Counted from the stretch's first letter, positions 1 through 10,225 are shown. The stretch is DNA of 64,000 bases from Rhodococcus_F sp040656415 (GCF_040656415.1 NZ_JBFAMC010000003.1:248001-312000); one strand, 5' to 3'. Made by a program: numbers and translations. Notes: a model not told the origin generated them from the sequence alone.

Positions 1-2
1 CC

Positions 3-935
3 AAGCTCCGCAAGCTCATCTCCCGCGGTTTCACCCCCCGAGCGATCAACAGCCTGCGCGAAGAACTCACCGAGCGCGCGGAGAAGATCGTGAAGGCAGC
101 GGCGGAGGCGGGGGCCGGCGACTTCGTCACGCAGGTGGCATGTGAGCTTCCGCTGCAGGCGATTGCGGAACTGTTGGGTGTTCCGCAAGAGGATCGTCTC
201 AAGGTCTTTGACTGGTCGAATCAGATGACGGGGTACGACGATCCCGAATTGGATATCGATCCGCAGGCAGCCTCGATGGAAATTCTCGGCTATGCCTATC
301 AGATGGCCGAAGCACGCAAGAAGTGCCCGGCGGACGACATCGTCACGACACTGATCGAGGCGGACATAGATGGAAACGAACTTTCTCCGGAGGAGTTCGG
401 GTTCTTCGTCATTCTGCTCGCCGTGGCGGGTAACGAGACCACGCGCAATGCCATCACGCACGGCATGATCGCCTTCCTCGACAACCCCGAACAGTGGGAG
501 CTGTACAAGAAAGAGCGTCCGGCCACCGCCGCCGACGAGATCGTCCGGTGGGCCACCCCGGTTACCTCGTTCCAGCGGACCGCCCTCGAGGACTACGAAC
601 TCGGGGGAGTGCAGATCAAGAAGGGGCAACGGGTCCTCATGCTGTACGGCTCCGCCAACTTCGACGAAGACGCCTTCGATCATCCCGAGAAGTTCGACAT
701 CATGCGGGAAGACAACCAGCATGTCGGCTTCGGCGGGACTGGTGCGCACTACTGCGTGGGGGCGAATCTTGCCCGGCTCGAGATCGACTTGATCTTCAAT
801 GCGATCGCTGATCATCTGCCCGACATCAGTAAACTGGGCGATCCGCGACGACTGCGGTCCGGATGGCTCAACGGAATCAAGGAGTTTCAGGTCGACTACA
901 AGACCGGTTCGGGTGGTTGCCCGGTCGCTCACTGA
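3..935 (+). CDS. cyp125: Cytochrome P450 CYP125-type steroid C26 monooxygenase (5' end missing)
   Basis: Heme-thiolate monooxygenase. In the CYP125 family it oxidises the terminal C26 methyl of cholesterol or cholestenone, the first step of side-chain breakdown. The frame is open from base 3, so the N-terminal part lies left of the window. Visible motifs are the I-helix AGNETTRN, the K-helix-region EIVR, the heme loop FGGTGAHYCVG with the cysteine ligand, and the C-terminal GGCPVAH ending typical of CYP125. The similarity to remembered M. tuberculosis CYP125 runs through the whole visible protein. The ferredoxin gene at 17198 is a plausible redox partner. A strong hairpin follows the stop codon. 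The family call is secure; the substrate is inferred from family and context. Confidence 0.93.
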   Translation, partial: KLRKLISRGFTPRAINSLREELTERAEKIVKAAAEAGAGDFVTQVACELPLQAIAELLGVPQEDRLKVFDWSNQMTGYDDPELDIDPQAASMEILGYAYQMAEARKKCPADDIVTTLIEADIDGNELSPEEFGFFVILLAVAGNETTRNAITHGMIAFLDNPEQWELYKKERPATAADEIVRWATPVTSFQRTALEDYELGGVQIKKGQRVLMLYGSANFDEDAFDHPEKFDIMREDNQHVGFGGTGAHYCVGANLARLEIDLIFNAIADHLPDISKLGDPRRLRSGWLNGIKEFQVDYKTGSGGCPVAH

Positions 936-970
936 CACCGCGATTCGCTCACTGACACCACAATCGAGTA

Positions 971-999
971 CGGCCCCGATCCTGCCAGGATCGGGGCCG
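971..999. terminator. Hairpin between convergent genes
   Basis: A perfect 13-bp inverted repeat (CGGCCCCGATCCT / AGGATCGGGGCCG) with a 3-nt loop lies between the P450 stop and the convergent SnoaL-like gene. No long T-run follows on either strand, as is common for actinobacterial terminators. It could serve both genes. Confidence 0.75.
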
Positions 1000-1044
1000 T
1001 ACTTGCACCGTCATCGAACGTGACTGTTCGTCGACTTGGCTGCC

Positions 1045-1458
1045 TCACACTTGGCGCAGCGTCTTCATTGCCCGGTCAACCTCCCAGAACGCACGCAGGG
1101 AGATGATCTTTCCGTCCTCGTTCACCCGATAGATGAACACGCCCTCGGCGTCGATCTGCGCGCCTGCGATCGTGGATCGGACCGTTCCGATGTTCACGTT
1201 CTCGTTTCCGCACACCAGCGAATCATCGATGAGAAATTCGAGTGACTCCGTGGTCCCGATCGTCAGATCGTAGAACCGGGAGATCGCCTCGATACCGTGG
1301 TGCCCCTTACCCTCCGGGTCGAAAGCGGAAGGGCCTACAGGATCTTCCACGCACGCGTCCTCGGCGAAGAGCGCCAGCCATTCCGCCTTGCGCTTGCCTG
1401 CGGCCGCCTCTCGGGAAGCCTGTCCCGCGAGACGAGCGGGATGGTCGGTAGTCGTCAT
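1045..1458 (-). CDS. SnoaL/NTF2-like protein, ketosteroid-isomerase-like
   Basis: A 137-residue single-domain protein of the NTF2/SnoaL fold. The segment LFAEDACVEDPVGPS resembles the ketosteroid-isomerase family region carrying the catalytic Asp of the EDPVG motif. The ATG at 1458 is preferred over the GTG at 1464 because a GGGGG ribosome site sits 7 nt upstream. It is the last gene of the minus-strand operon, starting about 12 nt after the LLM gene stop. Family members include steroid delta-isomerases and non-catalytic binding proteins, so isomerisation of a sterol intermediate is plausible but unproven. Confidence 0.7.
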   Translation of the reverse strand: MTTTDHPARLAGQASREAAAGKRKAEWLALFAEDACVEDPVGPSAFDPEGKGHHGIEAISRFYDLTIGTTESLEFLIDDSLVCGNENVNIGTVRSTIAGAQIDAEGVFIYRVNEDGKIISLRAFWEVDRAMKTLRQV

Positions 1459-1469
1459 TTCCACACCCC

Positions 1470-2333
1470 CTATTCGATGTACTTGTCGGCGAACTTTCGT
1501 AGCGATTCCTGCTTGGCCTCCAGTGGGCCGTCGAAGCCGATGCCGTCGAAGATCCAGGGGACGACGATCGTGTCGGTCACCCCGGCATCGGCTAGTTGCG
1601 AATAACCGTCCTTACCGAAACGGTCTACGCAGACGGCCTGGATCTCGAAGGGTTGGCCGGCTCGACCGTACTTCTCACGAAGCTCGCCCAGGCGGGAAAT
1701 GATCTGAACGAGATCGTCGAACTTGATCATCGCGGACGTCCATCCATCGCCGACGCGGGCGGCCCTGCGCAGTGCCACGTCCGTGTGCCCGCCGACGTAG
1801 AACGGCACCGGACTGGTCGGCGCAGGACTCATCTGCAAGCGATCGAAGTCGAAGAACTCACCGTGATACTCGACCATTCCGCCGTCGAGGATCAGTTTGA
1901 TGACTTCGATCATTTCGTCGACGCGGGCCCCTCGGTTCTTGTAAGGCACTCCGCACCACTCAAATTCTTCAGGTGCCCAGCCGATTCCGACGCCAAATCC
2001 GAAGCGATTGCCGATGAGGTTGGCCACCGACCCCACCTGGCGCGCCAGGAGGACCGGGTTGCGCGACCCCAACTTGAGTACCTGAGTGTAGAACCTGATC
2101 TTCGACGTCACCGCACCTAGCGCCGCCGCCGCGATCAGTGGATCAACCCACGGGGTTTCCTCGTTCCACATTCGAGAGCCATCGGGGGTGTAAGGGTAGG
2201 CGGCGCTCTGCTTCTCCATGAAGAACAGCGAGTCGGGCAGCGCGATCGACGAGTAACCGCATTCCTCGGCAGTTTGCACCAGAGCAGGCAACTGATCGAG
2301 GGGATTCATGGCGATGCCAACCGTGAACTTCAT
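1470..2333 (-). CDS. LLM-class F420-dependent oxidoreductase
   Basis: A 287-residue luciferase-like (TIM-barrel) oxidoreductase. The N-terminus MKFTVGIAMN, the block NRFGFGVGIGWAPEEFEWCG and the GDGW segment are typical of the F420-dependent LLM subgroup used by actinobacteria. The ATG at 2333 has an AGGGGG site just upstream and begins 14 nt after the stop of the Ltp3-like gene. In-frame codons further upstream would overlap that gene. It is co-transcribed with two sterol thiolase-like genes, so the substrate is probably a steroid acyl-CoA or ring intermediate, but the reaction cannot be read from sequence. Confidence 0.8.
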   Translation of the reverse strand: MKFTVGIAMNPLDQLPALVQTAEECGYSSIALPDSLFFMEKQSAAYPYTPDGSRMWNEETPWVDPLIAAAALGAVTSKIRFYTQVLKLGSRNPVLLARQVGSVANLIGNRFGFGVGIGWAPEEFEWCGVPYKNRGARVDEMIEVIKLILDGGMVEYHGEFFDFDRLQMSPAPTSPVPFYVGGHTDVALRRAARVGDGWTSAMIKFDDLVQIISRLGELREKYGRAGQPFEIQAVCVDRFGKDGYSQLADAGVTDTIVVPWIFDGIGFDGPLEAKQESLRKFADKYIE

Positions 2334-2347
2334 GTTCGTACCCCCTG

Positions 2348-3552
<1,205 letters not shown>

Positions 3553-3553
<1 letters not shown>

Positions 3554-4617
3554 CAGTTCCGCCCCTCCAAGACTGCGACCAAATTCTGCTGCAGCACAGC
3601 GCCACTGGTAGCGTGCGCCAACGCTCGTCCGGCGTCGCCGTCCATGATGGCCTTGGCTGCGTAACCTATGCGTTCGAGACCTGCGGCGAACATCGGATTC
3701 CCACTCAGTGGGCCACCCGACGGGTTGATCGTCGTCGCATCGGTGAGTCCGATTGCCTCACGCAAGATCAGTTCCTGATGGGTGAAGGGTCCGTGTAGTT
3801 CCGCGACGTCGAAGCCGCCGAGGTCGCCTCCTGTCGCGGCTCGCGCGGCAGTGGCCGTCGACGGTGAGACCGTGAGGTCGCGGGCCCCGAAATTGGGGGA
3901 GTCGATCCGGTGGTCGATCCCGGTGATCCACGCCGGACGCTCGCAAAGTTGCCGGGCGCGATCGCCCGATGCGAGCACGATCGCTGCCGCCCCGTCCGTA
4001 ATCGGTGCACAGTCGTGCGCGCGAAGGGGGTCGGCAAGGAAAGGGGTGGCGAGCAGAGTTTCGATATCCACCTGTCCCGACAATTGTGTGTTCGGATTCG
4101 TCTCTGCGGCCGCCCTGCTTCGTACGGCCACCGCGGCCATGTCTTCGGCCGTCCATTTACCCGACTCGAGTCCGAGTCGGGCTTGTAGTCCGGCGATGGA
4201 CACCGAGTCGAGTCCGAGTGGCGTCACCAGATAGGGGTCGAGTTGCATCGACAGGGTCCTGCGAAGGTTGCCCGCCGAGGACTTTCCGAAGCCGTAGACC
4301 AGCGCGGTATCGACCTCGCCGGTCATGATCTTGATCCAGGCCTCGTAGAGGGCCCATGCGGCATCCATCTCGACGTGCGATTCGTTGATCGGTGGCACCG
4401 CGCCGATGGAATCGACGGCGGAGATGAACGAGAATGCTCTGCCTGCCAGGTAGTCCGATGATCCAGAGCACCAGAACCCGATGTCGGACTTCGTGATTCC
4501 GAGTTCTTCGTAGAGCTTCTGGAAACAGGGGACCAGCATCTCGACGCCGTTGGTGGTGCCGGTGGTCTCGCGCACGTGCGGTGCGTGCGCGAATCCGACG
4601 ACTGCGATATCTGTCAT
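3553..4617 (-). CDS. ltp4: Thiolase-fold lipid-transfer protein, Ltp4-like
   Basis: A 354-residue thiolase-fold protein paired with the Ltp3-like gene. It lacks the nucleophilic Cys (the aligned segment reads ESHVEMDAAWAL) and the GHP histidine (GGPLSGNPMFAAG). This is the pattern of non-thiolytic Ltp proteins that work with a DUF35 partner; the M. tuberculosis retro-aldolase Ltp2-ChsH2 is the characterised precedent. It starts with ATG 12 nt after the DUF35 stop. The gene pair plus DUF35 probably forms one heteromeric side-chain aldolase. The family is clear; the exact substrate is inferred. Confidence 0.8.
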
Positions 4618-4629
4618 TGTGTCGCGCCC

Positions 4630-5595
4630 CTACAGGTGGTGTTTGAAGGTTTCGTAGTCGGCGTCGGGCTCGCCCGTCGGCCTGAAGTATTCGATGTTTT
4701 CTAGGGTGTAGCCCCACTCCTCGCGAGGTTTCCACTTGGCTTCCACGCGCATGCCCATCCGAACGTCTGCGGCGTCGCACTCGAGGATCAGGTGCAAGAA
4801 CGCGATGTCCGCACCGTCGAGCAGCACGTAGGCGGCCACGTACGGGGGCTTGATCCGCTGTCCGAGGAAGGGGACGTTGACGATGCAGAACGTGGTGACA
4901 ATGCCTCTGTCCGGCAATTCCACCTGTTCCTTGGTCGGGATGCCGTCGGTGGGGCTAGCGCTCCGCGGCGGGATGTACACCTTTCCGCCAGGTCCGGTGC
5001 GGCCTCCGATCAGCTTCCCCTCCTTCAGGCCTCGGAGGTAGAAACTCTCCTCCGCGGAGGCCGAATGCCGGTAGTCGAGGTCGACTGGCGTCGTGATCAT
5101 CGTGACCGGCTCGGTGGCTCCGGCGGCCGCGTGCTCTCCGGTCGATTCACCCGGTTCGAAGCACACGATGTCCTGGATGCGTCCGACACGCTCCTCGGCC
5201 CATCTCGCGCGCACCCTCATTCCCGTCCTCATCCTGGCGGGAGAGCCGACGTCCACCGCATGCAGGAGTGAGGTGTCGGCGCCATCCAGCATGATCAGGG
5301 CCCAGGCGAACGGAGTGCTGAGGGGCTGACCGGGAAAGGGTTCCGGCATCCACGTCCAGCTCACCACGGTCCCGGCATCGGAGACCTCGACGAAATCGGT
5401 GAGGGGTTCGGCTGTGTGCGCGTCGAATTCGGGCGGTGGTACGTAGATGCGCCCGTCCGATCCACGGGCGCCGATGACCCTGCGGTCACGGAGCGCAGTC
5501 ACGAAGGCTCCGATCGTCGGCCCCACCGATCGCGTGTAGTCGAACTGAAGTCTCAGCGGTGCGCTCAATGGTGCATTCGAGAACTTTTCTGTCAC
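4630..5595 (-). CDS. Tandem DUF35 OB-fold protein, aldolase partner
   Basis: A 321-residue protein built from two copies of the DUF35 OB fold, roughly residues 15-150 and 170-310. Each copy has an IYVPP or VYIPP strand followed by an FAWALIMLDGAD- or YVAAYVLLDGAD-type strand. The zinc-ribbon CxxC pairs that often precede this fold are absent in both halves. The GTG at 5595 is chosen because a GGGAAAGAG site precedes it and the KstR-like box at 5626-5639 would otherwise lie inside the gene. It is first in the operon with the Ltp4- and Ltp3-like genes, and its layout matches Rv3521. The role as binding partner is inferred from the Ltp2-ChsH2 precedent. Confidence 0.78.
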   Translation of the reverse strand: MTEKFSNAPLSAPLRLQFDYTRSVGPTIGAFVTALRDRRVIGARGSDGRIYVPPPEFDAHTAEPLTDFVEVSDAGTVVSWTWMPEPFPGQPLSTPFAWALIMLDGADTSLLHAVDVGSPARMRTGMRVRARWAEERVGRIQDIVCFEPGESTGEHAAAGATEPVTMITTPVDLDYRHSASAEESFYLRGLKEGKLIGGRTGPGGKVYIPPRSASPTDGIPTKEQVELPDRGIVTTFCIVNVPFLGQRIKPPYVAAYVLLDGADIAFLHLILECDAADVRMGMRVEAKWKPREEWGYTLENIEYFRPTGEPDADYETFKHHL

Positions 5596-5625
5596 GGCAC
5601 TCTTTCCCAGGCTCACAACTTCGAG

Positions 5626-5639
5626 TAGAACAGGTTCTA
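5626..5639. promoter_or_regulatory. KstR-type operator, DUF35/LLM divergent promoter
   Basis: TAGAACAGGTTCTA fully matches the KstR palindrome TnnAACnnGTTnnA. It lies between divergent sterol genes at 5595 (minus) and 5690 (plus). A candidate plus-strand -10 TAGTGT (5638-5643) overlaps its right end, the same overlap seen at the fdxD promoter. Confidence 0.85.
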
Positions 5640-5689
5640 GTGTTTGTGGCAAGAGCCACTTCTGACGATGGACGAGACGGAGGCATTTG

Positions 5690-6727
5690 ATGAAGCTCGG
5701 GTTGCAACTGGGGTACTGGGGAGCGCAACCGCCGGCCAACGCGCCGGAGTTGATTGCCGCCGCCGAAGCAGAAGGGTTCGACGCAATCTTCGCGGCGGAA
5801 TCATGGGGTTCGGACGCGTTCACCCCGCTCGCCTGGTGGGGGTCGAGCACCGAACGGGTCAGACTTGGCACGTCGGTCGTCCAGATCTCCGCGCGAACGC
5901 CCACAAGTGCCGCGATGCACGCACTCACGCTCGATCACCTCAGCGGCGGCCGGGCCATCCTCGGGCTCGGTGTGTCGGGGCCGCAGGTGGTCGAAGGGTG
6001 GTATGGGCAGCCGTTCCAGAAACCCCTCGCACGCACGCGCGAATACGTCTCGATCATCCGCAAGGTACTGGCCCGGCAGGAGCCGGTGACCAACGACGGT
6101 CCGCACTTCCCGCTGCCGTATACCGGCCCCGGTAGCACCGGCCTGGGTAAGCCCCTGAAGCCGATCACCCATCCGCTACGCGACGATATCCCGATCTGGC
6201 TCGGTGCAGAAGGTCCCAAGAACGTGGCCCTGACCGCCGAGATCGCCGACGGTTGGCTCGCCATCTACTACACCCCGCGCCTGGCCCCGATGTACAACGA
6301 GTGGCTCGACGAGGGTTTCGCGCGAGCGGGTGCACGTCGTAGCCGGGAGGACTTCGAAGTGGCCGCCACCTGCCAGGTGATCGTCACCGACGACCGCGCC
6401 GCCGCCGTGGCCGGACTCAAGCCCATCACCGCTCTCTACGTGGGTGGGATGGGCGCCCCCGAACTCAACTTCCACGCGCAGGTCTACACACGCATGGGTT
6501 ATGGCGAACAGGTCGAGGAAATCGGCCGGCTCTTCCGCGCCGGCCGCAAGGAAGAAGCCGCCGCCGTCGTTCCGGACGAAATGGTCACCGAGACCATGAT
6601 CATCGGCAATCTCGACGAAGTCCGCGCCGACGTGAAGCGCTGGGCCGACGCCGGGGTCACCATGCTTCTCGTCACCTGCCACGACGCCGACCACGTCCGG
6701 CAGCTGTCGTCGGCTGTTCTCGGCTGA
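5690..6727 (+). CDS. LLM-class F420-dependent oxidoreductase
   Basis: A 345-residue luciferase-like oxidoreductase, syntenic with Rv3520c. Typical blocks are MKLGLQLGYWG at the N-terminus, the TSVVQISARTP strand, RAILGLGVSGPQVVEGWYG, and the IADGWL segment. The ATG at 5690 has a CGGAGG site 6 nt upstream; the TTG just before it is not needed. It is transcribed alone from the KstR-controlled divergent promoter and is a different subgroup from the LLM gene at 1470. An F420-linked step on sterol intermediates is likely but unassigned. Confidence 0.82.
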   Translation: MKLGLQLGYWGAQPPANAPELIAAAEAEGFDAIFAAESWGSDAFTPLAWWGSSTERVRLGTSVVQISARTPTSAAMHALTLDHLSGGRAILGLGVSGPQVVEGWYGQPFQKPLARTREYVSIIRKVLARQEPVTNDGPHFPLPYTGPGSTGLGKPLKPITHPLRDDIPIWLGAEGPKNVALTAEIADGWLAIYYTPRLAPMYNEWLDEGFARAGARRSREDFEVAATCQVIVTDDRAAAVAGLKPITALYVGGMGAPELNFHAQVYTRMGYGEQVEEIGRLFRAGRKEEAAAVVPDEMVTETMIIGNLDEVRADVKRWADAGVTMLLVTCHDADHVRQLSSAVLG

Positions 6728-6881
6728 CCCCTCGCACCGCCGGTGATCACCAGCCGCCCGGCGAATGTACCTTGCGACCAGCGGCCCGTTGGATGTCGGT
6801 CAGAAAGATCGTTAGTGGTCCGAGGCTTTCTGAACTAGGGGAGATTGAGTTGTCCGCAGCAGAATAGCCGCAGGTATAACG

Positions 6882-7739
6882 TCAGCTGCCGAAGATCGAG
6901 CCGAGGGAGCCGAGGGATCCGGTTGCGGACGCTTCGACGGTGACCGTTGCTGTGAGGCGGACGGGGGCACCGACACCGTTGTCGGCGGTGAGAGTGAACG
7001 TGTAACTGCCTGCGGCGGTGGGTGTTCCGGACAGGGTCGGAACACCTGTGGCGGGATCGTTCGCGAACGTCATTCCGGGCGGAAGCTTCGCCGGGTCGAC
7101 GACGGTGACAACAGGGTCCGGTGTCCCGGTGGCGGTGAAGGTGCGGGTGAGACTAGTTCCGACGGTGCCGGTCAATGCGACGGGTGTAGTGTCGACGAAC
7201 GTTGGATCGACAAGATCAGGGATGGTAGGCGCCGGGACGGTCGCAAAGGTCGCGCCGCAGCAGCGCTCGAGAGCCATCCACCAGCCCTCACCGCTAGCAG
7301 GGCGCTCGAATACCACACCATTGACCTCCACCACCTCGGTGAGACGGGCCGCTATGCCGGATGAGGGGTTCCATCCCGCGAGACGGACCCAATCGCCCTC
7401 GCTGAGGTCTGTGCGCACGACGGTGTGACACCACATGCCCTTGCCCTGGGTGTTGGAGACGTCACCGGCTTCGACCCACGTGTCGAACGTGACGTTCGAA
7501 ATCCACTGTCCGTGCCAGGTGTCCTCGGGCGCGTTTTCTCTCGGCTTGCCCTCATTCACCTGGAAAGCGATGGTGTTTCCGTCCTTCGCGTCTGAGCAGA
7601 ACCGAGCGTGGTAGGAGACTGTGGTGTCGGCGGAGGCGGTACCGGCTCCGCCGGCGAGTGCTATGGCTGCGGTCGCAGCAAGGAGAGCGGCGACGATACG
7701 GCCACGTCGTGTGCGGCGCAGTGGATCAGGTGTTGTCAC
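6882..7739 (-). CDS. Secreted protein with C-terminal putative Ig (He_PIG) domain
   Basis: A 285-residue exported protein. The GTG at 7739, with GGAAAGG upstream, gives a twin-arginine-rich start, a hydrophobic core (IVAALLAATAAIALAGGAG) and a probable signal peptidase site after TASA. The mature part has a Cys/Trp-rich domain of unknown type (residues about 40-170), then one He_PIG/putative-Ig repeat: a segment of alternating Thr/Val strands, LPPGMTF, LSGTPTAAGSYTFT. It ends in a Gly-Ser tail (SLGSLGSIFGS). It interrupts the sterol synteny and has no KstR-like box. Function unknown; extracellular binding or adhesion is possible. Confidence 0.65.
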   Translation of the reverse strand: MTTPDPLRRTRRGRIVAALLAATAAIALAGGAGTASADTTVSYHARFCSDAKDGNTIAFQVNEGKPRENAPEDTWHGQWISNVTFDTWVEAGDVSNTQGKGMWCHTVVRTDLSEGDWVRLAGWNPSSGIAARLTEVVEVNGVVFERPASGEGWWMALERCCGATFATVPAPTIPDLVDPTFVDTTPVALTGTVGTSLTRTFTATGTPDPVVTVVDPAKLPPGMTFANDPATGVPTLSGTPTAAGSYTFTLTADNGVGAPVRLTATVTVEASATGSLGSLGSIFGS

Positions 7740-7950
7740 GGTTGGTGTGCCTTTCCAGCAGAATCCGCAGGGGTACGGAGCGGCCACGGGAAGCAACCAC
7801 GAGAATGGAACATAGCGGACACTCGCCTCGAGTATTGAGTTCGGTGGCGATTGGTCGCGGTAGCGCCTGTCTCGGAATCGAACGGTTTCGAGGACATCCT
7901 CGACTCTGGCTTGTCGGAAGTGGTACACCTCGAGGCCGTTCAGTCAGCGC

Positions 7951-8166
7951 CTACAGGGTGCGGTATTCGCGGATGTGGGGGCGGGGGTCGTCGAGTCTGA
8001 TTCCGAGGGTGGGGAATTGGGTGGCTATCTGTCGGTCGGTCAGGGGTGGGGTGACGGCGACATCGGCGTAGCCGCGGTCGGCGCCGTTGCCCCAGGTGGC
8101 GGGGTCGTTGACGGCCGAGACGCCGGATCGTGTGCGCTCGAGTTGCACATGACTCGAGTTACACAT
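7951..8166 (-). other. Small open frame of uncertain reality
   Basis: A 71-codon frame in an otherwise empty 565-bp interval (7740-8303). Its first codons are made by a 16-bp tandem repeat (8137-8168), suggesting the N-terminus is accidental. The rest (TPPLTDRQIATQFPTLGIRL and a HIREYRTL ending) has protein-like composition but is not recognised. It may be the 3' remnant of a lost gene. Nothing else codes in the interval; the hairpin at 8253-8301 closes its right side. Confidence 0.25.
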
Positions 8167-8168
8167 GA
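8137..8168. repeat. 16-bp tandem direct repeat, two copies
   Basis: CTCGAGTTGCACATGA is followed directly by CTCGAGTTACACATGA (one difference). Each copy contains a CTCGAG palindrome. It lies in the non-coding interval between the secreted-protein gene and the BASS transporter. Confidence 0.8.
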
Positions 8169-8252
8169 GAAGTCCTCACTGCTTCGGCGCCAGATGCCGG
8201 TCGAGCGAGTCGATGTCCAGGGAACGCCACCTAATCGATCCCGCAGTCCGTC

Positions 8253-8301
8253 GGTGAATGTACCTGTCGGCGCATCAAAGGCGCCGACAGGTACATTCAC
8301 C
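8253..8301. terminator. Long hairpin downstream of BASS gene
   Basis: Two 21-bp perfectly complementary arms flank a 7-nt loop; the core arm GTGAATGTACCTGTCGGCGC is at 8254-8273. The hairpin begins 2 nt after the BASS gene stop on the minus strand. There is no T-run, but the stem is unusually long and perfect for a terminator. Confidence 0.75.
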
Positions 8302-8303
8302 CG

Positions 8304-9221
8304 CTAGTGTTTCTTGGATGCTTTTTCGGTCTCGTGTTGGACTGGGAGGGCTTTCGCCGGTACGGTCCCTCTGCCCCGGCTGATCAGCCACCCGACGACA
8401 GCGGCGGCCGGGAACATCACGATGCCGTACACGGCAGCGGGTACTGCGATATCGACGCTGGACAGGACACTGATCGAGATGGCGATGGCGAGTGCACTGT
8501 TATGGATACCGATCTCCATCGAGCACGCGATCGCCTGCCGTTTGTCTGCGCCGAGAAGCTTCGGAATCCAGTAGCCCACAGCAAGGCTCACGAGGCAGAA
8601 CAGGATCGTGACCGCCCCGACGTCGGCTAGGTAACTCCCCACGTTCTCCCGCTCTGCGGCTATGGTGCCGACGATGACGAGCGCCAGCACGAGGGCCGAT
8701 GCGATTCGCACGGGACGGTCCATGCGCCTTGCGAAGTCGACGCGATTGGCGCGTACCAGCATGCCGATCACGACCGGGACCAGCACGATCGCAAACACCT
8801 GCAGCACCTTCGTGAACTCGAGGCCCATGGTTCCGGTTGTGGAAGGTTCGAAGTACCCCAGAGCGAGGTTCGCGATCACCGGCAGGGTCACGACCGCGAT
8901 CACCGAGTTCACCGCGGTAAGAGTTATGTTCAGCGCCACGTCACCTCGGTAGAGGTGACTGAAGAGGTTCGCCGTGGTGCCGCCGGGCGAGGCGGCGAGC
9001 ACCATCATGCCGACCGCGAGCAGCGGTGGCAGATCGAACAGCAGCACCAAGCCGAACGCGACCACGGGCAGAATCAGCAACTGGCAAGCCAGAGCGATTG
9101 TCACGACGCGGGGATGCCTTGCGACGCGGGCGAAATCGGCGACTGTCAGCGACAGCCCGAGTCCGAACATGATGATCGCCAGCGCCGCCGGTAGGGCAAC
9201 AGTGGCCAGGGGTGAATCCAA
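8304..9221 (-). CDS. BASS-family (bile acid:sodium symporter-like) transporter
   Basis: A 305-residue integral membrane protein with about nine to ten hydrophobic segments. Family motifs are visible: LAASPGGTTANLFSHL with VNSVIAVVTLP (first crossover motif) and MEIGIHNSALAI (second, with the conserved Glu and Asn). BASS proteins move anionic organic solutes, including bile acids, with sodium. Placement next to echA19 suggests uptake or efflux of a steroid acid, but many BASS members carry keto acids. The apparent start is a TTG at 9221 with a weak distant GAGGA, so the start is uncertain. Confidence 0.8.
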   Translation of the reverse strand: MDSPLATVALPAALAIIMFGLGLSLTVADFARVARHPRVVTIALACQLLILPVVAFGLVLLFDLPPLLAVGMMVLAASPGGTTANLFSHLYRGDVALNITLTAVNSVIAVVTLPVIANLALGYFEPSTTGTMGLEFTKVLQVFAIVLVPVVIGMLVRANRVDFARRMDRPVRIASALVLALVIVGTIAAERENVGSYLADVGAVTILFCLVSLAVGYWIPKLLGADKRQAIACSMEIGIHNSALAIAISISVLSSVDIAVPAAVYGIVMFPAAAVVGWLISRGRGTVPAKALPVQHETEKASKKH

Positions 9222-9356
9222 GTCGATCGCCGTCCTCGTGTGGGGGTGTCTCGCGCACGCTAGCGGGACCGGAACGCTCGTGTGGTCGATTCGCCGGAAT
9301 TCACCACGCCTACCCTGCGAGGCGAACTCGCCCCAGCCGTGCGCGATCCCCCAGTG

Positions 9357-10181
9357 CTACCGCCCTTCGAACTTCGGCGTGCGCTTTTCGGCGAAGGCGC
9401 GTGGGCCTTCCTTCGCGTCGGCACTCTTGAAGACTTCAGCACCGAGGGCGGCATCGATCCGGAAGGCCTCTTCCTCGTGCATGGCTTCGGTGTCGCGAAT
9501 GGTCTTCAGGATCGCTTGAACCGCGATGGGGCCATTGGCGGCGATGAGGTCGGCGATCTCGAGGGCCTTGTCGAGCGCCTGCCCGTCCGGGACGACGTGC
9601 CCGATCAGGCCGATCTCCTTTGCCTCGGGTGCCTTGATGTGACGGCCTGTGAGCAGGATGTCGGCTGCGACCGTGTACGGAATCTGCCGGACGAGACGCA
9701 CTGCTGATCCACCGAGGGGGAAAAGTCCCCACTTGGCCTCGGAGACGCCGAATTTGGCGCTCTCGCCGGCGACGCGGATATCGGTGCCTTGGAGGATCTC
9801 TGTGCCGCCTGCAATCGCAGGACCCTCCACGGCGGCGATGAGCGGCTTGGTTAGGCGTCGGCCCTTGAGGAGTGCCTCGATCTTGGACAGGTCCCAACCG
9901 CCACCGGAGAAGGAATCGCCTGGATGTTGCGTGGTCATGGCTTTGAGATCCGCTCCCGCACAGAAAGCTCCACCCGCACCGGTGAGGATGGCGACTCGGA
10001 TGTCCGGGTCGGAGTCGACCTGATCCCACGCGTCCCGCATGATCGCCATCATCTCTCCGGACAGCGCATTCTTCGCCTCGGGGCGGTTCATCGTGACGAT
10101 CAGAACGTGCCCGCGCTTCTCGACGAGGCAGTGCGGCGACTGCGCAGCAGTATCGGACTTTTCGGTCGTTGTGGAGGGCAC
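9357..10181 (-). CDS. echA19: Enoyl-CoA hydratase EchA19-type (steroid side chain)
   Basis: A 274-residue crotonase-fold protein. The oxyanion-hole segment is GAFCAGADLKAM, and the catalytic region EGPAIAGGTEIL...SEAKWGLFPLGG supplies the two glutamates expected of hydratases. The GTG at 10181 is chosen for its CGGGAGA site; upstream in-frame codons run into the divergent promoter. The pair with fadD19 in opposite orientation equals Rv3516-Rv3515c. It should hydrate a steroid enoyl-CoA in side-chain beta-oxidation. The KstR-like box at 10237 probably controls it too. Confidence 0.88.
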   Translation of the reverse strand: MPSTTTEKSDTAAQSPHCLVEKRGHVLIVTMNRPEAKNALSGEMMAIMRDAWDQVDSDPDIRVAILTGAGGAFCAGADLKAMTTQHPGDSFSGGGWDLSKIEALLKGRRLTKPLIAAVEGPAIAGGTEILQGTDIRVAGESAKFGVSEAKWGLFPLGGSAVRLVRQIPYTVAADILLTGRHIKAPEAKEIGLIGHVVPDGQALDKALEIADLIAANGPIAVQAILKTIRDTEAMHEEEAFRIDAALGAEVFKSADAKEGPRAFAEKRTPKFEGR

Positions 10182-10225
10182 TGAAATCTCCCGAAGATTG
10201 TGTGAGCTGGATCTCGAATTGGGTC

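Noticed and set aside
8040..8300. An 86-codon minus-strand frame crossing the long hairpin
   Set aside because: Its start is made entirely of the inverted-repeat arms and it runs out of frame with the better 7951-8166 frame; judged spurious.
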